64,000 nt of DNA. It comes from Chordicoccus furentiruminis. Its GTDB lineage: Bacteria > Bacillota > Clostridia > Lachnospirales > Lachnospiraceae. Shown here one piece after another: positions 60,336 through 64,000 of this stretch. The notes beneath the pieces are model-generated. The model searched no databases. It had not been told where the DNA came from and worked only from the letters and a program-made list of their open reading frames with translations. Position 1 is the stretch's first letter. The number at the start of each line of letters is the position of its first letter. A program made the position numbers and the translations under genes. Where the stretch lies: the NCBI RefSeq assembly GCF_019355395.1, contig NZ_CP048829.1, forward strand, positions 2,831,001 to 2,895,000, in the 5' to 3' direction.

Positions 60336-61588
60336 TCCTGCTGGCGGGCGTCGTCCTGCTGGTTGTTTTGAATATCTCGAAGGTCTTCGTTGGAATCGCG
60401 TATGTGATCGGTATTCTTTATCCCCTTCTGCTCGGATTGTGCATCGCGTTCGTGCTCAACATCCCGATGAGCTTTTTCGAGCGGCATCTGTTCGGCAGGA
60501 AGACGAAGAAGGGAAGAAGTCTGCCGAAGGGATTGGCGCGCAGCCTCAGCATCGCCATCTGTTTCGTGATTTTCCTGACGCTGCTTCTGCTTTCGATTCT
60601 CTACTTCATACCGAAGATGACCGAGACGCTGGGGCGGCTGTCTGTGGCGCTTGATGAAAATGCACCCGTCTGGCAGGAGAGGCTTGTCAGAAAGTTCAGG
60701 AAGGTTCAGCCGGTCCTCAACTGGCTGGAGAAGCACCGTCTCAGTGACATCCACTGGAGCGATGTCATCCTGCAGCTCCTTTCCGTAGCCAGAAACGGCG
60801 CGACCATCTCGACGAAAAACTATCTCGAGCTTGCCACGAAGCTGCTGGGGCGCGCATCGAACATGGTGATCGCGATTGCATTCTCCGTCTATGTGTGCGG
60901 CGCGAAGGAAGCGCATCGCAAGCGCTTCTACCGGGTTCTGTACGGAACGATGTCGCGGGGACATGTCGCGCGGATCCGTCAGATCCTTCTGATCTGTGTT
61001 CAGACGTTTCGCCGCTTCATTACGGGACAATGTCTCGAGGCGCTTCTGGACGGCGTGCTGGTCGCGCTTATCATGACCGTCGCGGGGATGCCGTACAGCT
61101 TCCTTCTGGGCATTATGGCGGCGGTCTGTTCGTTCATCCCGATGTTCGGCGCGTGGATCGCCGGCGCGTTCGGCGCCGTGATGCTGCTTACGGTAAGTCC
61201 GGCGCGTATGGTGGCGTTTCTTATTATCTACGTGCTGTTCCGCATATTTGATGACAACTTCATGTATCCGAGAATTATGGGAAATTCAATCGGCATGCCA
61301 TCTGTCTATGTGCTTGTCGGCATCACGATCGGCGGCGCGCTCTTCGGATTCGGCGGCATGCTGTTCTTCATCCCGCTGACATCCCTTATTTTCAATCTGG
61401 TGTCGCTCTCGGTGAACCGCCAGCTTGCCGAGAAGCATCTGACGGTGGACTCGTCGGGCGTCGCGAGGACGCTTGAACGGAAAGCAGACAGATCCGCCGG
61501 CAGGCAGACGGATGAAGCGGTGCGGAAGGCGGAGGATCAGACCGGGAAGTCCGGTCATACGGACGGGAGAAAAGAACAGGACGGATGA
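60293..61588 (+). CDS. AI-2E (PerM/YtvI) family membrane protein
   Basis: The 431-residue protein has about eight membrane segments in the AI-2E transporter arrangement: two N-terminal hairpins (VLLVVLNISKVFVGIAYVIG region), a long extracellular helical stretch, and the conserved C-terminal FGAWIAGAFGAV and GGMLFFIPL segments. Members export autoinducer-like or sodium-coupled substrates; most are unassigned. The last 60 residues are a charged, disordered tail. No ribosome binding site is seen; the promoter is placed so that ATG is at or near the first base of the RNA. Confidence 0.8.
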   Translation: MSINEESFKKIRSLILLAGVVLLVVLNISKVFVGIAYVIGILYPLLLGLCIAFVLNIPMSFFERHLFGRKTKKGRSLPKGLARSLSIAICFVIFLTLLLLSILYFIPKMTETLGRLSVALDENAPVWQERLVRKFRKVQPVLNWLEKHRLSDIHWSDVILQLLSVARNGATISTKNYLELATKLLGRASNMVIAIAFSVYVCGAKEAHRKRFYRVLYGTMSRGHVARIRQILLICVQTFRRFITGQCLEALLDGVLVALIMTVAGMPYSFLLGIMAAVCSFIPMFGAWIAGAFGAVMLLTVSPARMVAFLIIYVLFRIFDDNFMYPRIMGNSIGMPSVYVLVGITIGGALFGFGGMLFFIPLTSLIFNLVSLSVNRQLAEKHLTVDSSGVARTLERKADRSAGRQTDEAVRKAEDQTGKSGHTDGRKEQDG

Positions 61589-61663
61589 GCCGCCAATACG
61601 GGAAGACGGACTCATTCGGAGAAAATCGGGTGTTCAGGACGACGGGACAGAAAGGCAGGATAT

Positions 61664-62185
61664 ATGGACAATCTGATTATCGAGGGCTTCATCGGATCGG
61701 GCAAGGGCGCAGTCGCGCGTGCGATCGCGAAAAAGCTGAGCCTGCCCTGCATCGACATCGACAAGAAGGTGTCGGAACGGCTCAGGATGACGACGCCGGA
61801 GATCTACGACCGGTTCGGCGTTCCGTATTACAGGGCGATGGAGACGCTGATCCTTGATGAGCTGACGCGGGATGAGAAGCGGCATGTGATCGTGCTCGGA
61901 AGCGGACTGGCGACGATGCCGCAGAACGCGCCGTATCTGAAACAACTGGGACGCGTCTATTATCTGAAAATGAAGGAGTCCGGTCTTCTTGCGCATATGC
62001 GCAGGAGCCAGAAGCATGCCTGGATCCGCAGCGAAACTTGGGATGAGCAGGTGGAGAAGCTGCTGAAGGAGCGGGAGCCCTGGTACCGGAAGACGGCGGA
62101 CGTCACGATTGACGCAAATGACAAAAGCGCGGACGCCGTTGCGGATGAAATTATAGCAGATCAGGAGAGGGCGTCGGGGAACTGA
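61664..62185 (+). CDS. Shikimate kinase-like protein with altered P-loop
   Basis: The 173-residue protein has the shikimate-kinase fold. Its P-loop is GFIGSGKG (residues 8-15), where the residue after lysine, normally Ser or Thr that binds magnesium, is glycine. IDIDKKV matches the substrate aspartate, FGVPYYRAMETLIL the arginine-glutamate pair, and VLGSGLATMP the glycine loop, but the lid RPLL motif is replaced (QKHAWI). It may be a weak or repurposed kinase. A canonical shikimate kinase domain begins at the window end. AGGCAGGA precedes the ATG. Its 3' end overlaps aroE (opposite strand) by 35 bases. Confidence 0.7.
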   Translation: MDNLIIEGFIGSGKGAVARAIAKKLSLPCIDIDKKVSERLRMTTPEIYDRFGVPYYRAMETLILDELTRDEKRHVIVLGSGLATMPQNAPYLKQLGRVYYLKMKESGLLAHMRRSQKHAWIRSETWDEQVEKLLKEREPWYRKTADVTIDANDKSADAVADEIIADQERASGN

Positions 62186-63023
62186 GATACGCGGCGACTT
62201 CGTCCACGGGCATCTCCCGCCCGGTCCAGATATGAAACGATGCGGCACCCTGACCGATCAGCATGGACAGGCCGTTCGAGCAGCGGCAGCCTGCGAAACG
62301 GGCCTGGGTGAGCAGCGGCGTGCATGCCGGATGATAGATGATGTCGTAGACGAACAGCCCGGGATGAAGATACGTACTATCCGGAATCAGAGATTCTTCC
62401 GGGTGCGGACTGCCGGCCATCCCGACATTGGTTCCGTTGGCCAGCACCGTGCTTCCGCCAAGGTCGGCCCGAAGCTGTTCTGGATCATGATAGGAGCGGA
62501 TGCGGATGACAGTGCGGCTGTGGGGCGCAAGTTTTTCCGCGATTTCCTCCACATGCTGGCGTGAGGACGGACGGTTGCAGTAGACCGCGATCTCGCCCGC
62601 GCCGTCAAGGGCAGCCTGAATGAGAATCGCACTGGCCGCTCCGCCGCTTCCAAGAAGCGTCAGTTTCCGGCCGTTCAGACGGATTCCATATTGCCCGAGC
62701 GCGCTGAGAAAACCGATTCCGTCAGTTGTGTAACCGTAAAGGCGTCCGTTGTCATTCTTCACGGTGTTGACAGAACCGCCGATCCGGGAGGCGGTGGAGA
62801 GCTCGTCGCAAAGAGAGAGCATGGCCTGCTTGTCCGGCATCGTCACGTTCCAGCCGGACGCGCCGCGGCTCTTCAGCCATTCGACAGCATCCGGAACCTC
62901 GTCTGCCTGAGCCTCGTGCAGTGCATATATAGCATCGATACCGAGACGGCGGAAGGTGTAGTTCATCATCGCGGGTGAAGAAGAGTGCGCGATCGGGCTT
63001 CCGATCAGATAATAGGACTGCAT
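62151..63023 (-). CDS. aroE: Shikimate dehydrogenase
   Basis: The 290-residue enzyme reduces 3-dehydroshikimate with NADPH. Substrate motifs are GSPIAHSSSPAMMN at the N-terminus and NVTMPDK, where the catalytic lysine is kept although Asp replaces the usual His before it. The nucleotide loop GSGGAASAI is near residue 130 and NGTNVGM near 195. GGAGGC precedes the ATG; a TGCTAAAAT extended -10 lies near 63056-63064 on the same strand. It is convergent with the kinase-like gene and divergent from aroD-aroK. Confidence 0.9.
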   Translation of the reverse strand: MQSYYLIGSPIAHSSSPAMMNYTFRRLGIDAIYALHEAQADEVPDAVEWLKSRGASGWNVTMPDKQAMLSLCDELSTASRIGGSVNTVKNDNGRLYGYTTDGIGFLSALGQYGIRLNGRKLTLLGSGGAASAILIQAALDGAGEIAVYCNRPSSRQHVEEIAEKLAPHSRTVIRIRSYHDPEQLRADLGGSTVLANGTNVGMAGSPHPEESLIPDSTYLHPGLFVYDIIYHPACTPLLTQARFAGCRCSNGLSMLIGQGAASFHIWTGREMPVDEVAAYLSSPTPSPDLL

Positions 63024-63190
63024 GACATTTGCCTCCGATCTGTCAGGATTGCTTCATTTTAGCACAGCGAAGCGAAAGGCGGAAGACGGGGAATGTGTTT
63101 CACGACAGGCGCTGAAACAGGCAGACAAACACGGTTGACAGGTCCCGGCCGGCTGCATACAGAACGGCGGGACAGGAAATGAGGGAAGAG

Positions 63191-64000
63191 ATGCGGCAGA
63201 TTATCGTACGGGGGACAGCACTTGGAGATGGTATTCCGAAGACAGCCGTGCCGCTGATGGCGGAAGATGAGGCGGGATGCCTTACAGATGCGGCTGAAGC
63301 GATCCGCGCGGGAAGTGAAATACTGGAGCTTCGCGCGGATGCGCTGAGAGCGGACTTGTGTCGTGCCCCGAAGCTTCATGAGCTCCTGTGCTCTCTCCGA
63401 AAGACAGCCGGGGATGTACCGGTTCTGTTTACGTTCCGGACGAAAGCGGAGGGAGGAAGGCGTGAGGCGGATGACGCGGAATATGCCGGTATTGTCCGGG
63501 ACGCGCTGAACTCACGGATGGTCGATCTGATCGACATCGAGCAGGAACGTACGGCGTCGGCGGATCTTCTTGAGGAGGCGCATGCGGTTTCTGTACCGGC
63601 GGTTCTTTCCTTTCATGACTTCCGGCAAACACCTCCGCTTTCCGCTCTCGAGGAGCGGCTTGAAGCGATGAAAGACGCCGGAGCGGATCTGGCGAAGATT
63701 GCCGTCACGCCGAGAGATCATCTGGATCCTTCGCGCGTGCTCGCCGCGTCCGCCTGGGCGAAACAGCATCTGGGTCTGCCTTTCGTGCTGATCTCGATGG
63801 GAGAGATCGGACGGATTACCAGGCTTTCCGCGGCCTTTTTTGGAAGTGTCTTTACCTTCGGATGCCTTCCGGGCCGGGACAGCGCGCCGGGACAGATGGA
63901 GGTTCCGGCACTTCGTGCGAAAATGAGGGAAGCGGCCGGGGCAAAGCGGAAAGAAGGGGCGATTTTCCTGAACGGCTTCATGGGCTCCGGGAAGACGACG
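63191..64000 (+). CDS. AroD-AroK fusion: dehydroquinate dehydratase + shikimate kinase (partial)
   Basis: The open frame continues past the window end; 270 codons are visible. Residues 1-245 are a type I 3-dehydroquinate dehydratase: ELRAD near residue 46, E87 in the RTKAEGG segment, H142 in FHDF, and the Schiff-base lysine K169 in LAKIAV. After a short linker (KRKEG) the sequence goes on in frame to FLNGFMGSGKTT, the start of a canonical shikimate kinase P-loop at 262-269. It is thus a fused enzyme for two non-adjacent steps, with aroE for the step between encoded divergently. GAGGGA favours the ATG at 63191 over one at 63179. Confidence 0.9.
   Translation, partial: MRQIIVRGTALGDGIPKTAVPLMAEDEAGCLTDAAEAIRAGSEILELRADALRADLCRAPKLHELLCSLRKTAGDVPVLFTFRTKAEGGRREADDAEYAGIVRDALNSRMVDLIDIEQERTASADLLEEAHAVSVPAVLSFHDFRQTPPLSALEERLEAMKDAGADLAKIAVTPRDHLDPSRVLAASAWAKQHLGLPFVLISMGEIGRITRLSAAFFGSVFTFGCLPGRDSAPGQMEVPALRAKMREAAGAKRKEGAIFLNGFMGSGKTT

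Overview
The window looks like a moderately GC-rich member of the Clostridia, most like Lachnospiraceae. The reasons are AGGAGG-type ribosome binding sites, several TTG/GTG starts, near-consensus sigma-A promoters with 17-base spacers, an MraZ-headed division cluster, a ftsZ-nrdR pair, a DUF1002 exported protein, and an AroD-AroK fusion. Family placement is inference; no rRNA is present.

Region 1 (1-4.4 kb) is the end of an integrated mobile element with lower GC than its surroundings. A Cro/CI-type repressor (3356, +) faces a leftward operon of excisionase-like protein, CHC2 zinc-finger protein and RepA-like ATPase, with a small unknown protein and a ribbon-helix-helix protein beyond. The layout is that of the replication module of a phage satellite or small integrative element. 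A 13-base motif, CTTRCTGTACCAC, occurs in two clusters flanking this module, and each cluster holds a pair of copies exactly 55 bases apart. No integrase lies in the window.

Region 2 (4.6-23.8 kb) holds a hydroxyacid dehydrogenase and then a large sugar-catabolic island. It encodes a PfkB kinase, a pentulose/allulose-phosphate-type epimerase, a SIS-domain isomerase, a DUF4432 epimerase, a D-lyxose isomerase-family enzyme, ROK and DeoR regulators, a phosphofructokinase, a class II aldolase, a ROK sugar kinase and a second ROK regulator. A ribose-type ABC transporter, a VOC protein and a xylulokinase complete it. The enzymes would carry one or more rare free sugars (lyxose, allose, allulose or mannose are candidates) to fructose 1,6-bisphosphate and xylulose 5-phosphate.

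Region 3 (23.9-31.5 kb) is an envelope acyl-modification operon (AMP-forming ligase, DltD-like SGNH protein, MBOAT acyltransferase, secreted SGNH protein), resembling dlt but with no carrier-protein gene, followed by a frameshifted M20 hydrolase. Region 4 (31.7-44.8 kb) is core: ychF, lgt, then the dcw cluster mraZ-rsmH-ftsL-PBP-mraY-murD-divIB-ftsZ (no ftsW, murG, murC, murB or ftsA), nrdR, pyrH and frr.

Region 5 (44.8-54.5 kb) is dxr and, far downstream, cdsA-rseP. Between them is a 2-oxoacid dehydrogenase complex (E1 alpha, E1 beta, E2, E3-like) with lipoate ligase; uppS is absent. The complex is unusual. E2 has no lipoyl domain but two subunit-binding domains, while the E3-like flavoprotein carries the lipoyl domain and has serine in place of both redox-active cysteines. 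This is the strongest candidate for an undescribed system here.

Region 6 (54.6-64 kb) has an acyltransferase, pyridoxal kinase, a radical SAM protein, a DUF1002 secreted protein and tRNA-Leu(AAG) with a probable phage scar beside it. It ends with an AI-2E-family permease, a shikimate-kinase-like protein with an altered P-loop, aroE, and the start of a fused aroD-aroK that runs off the end.
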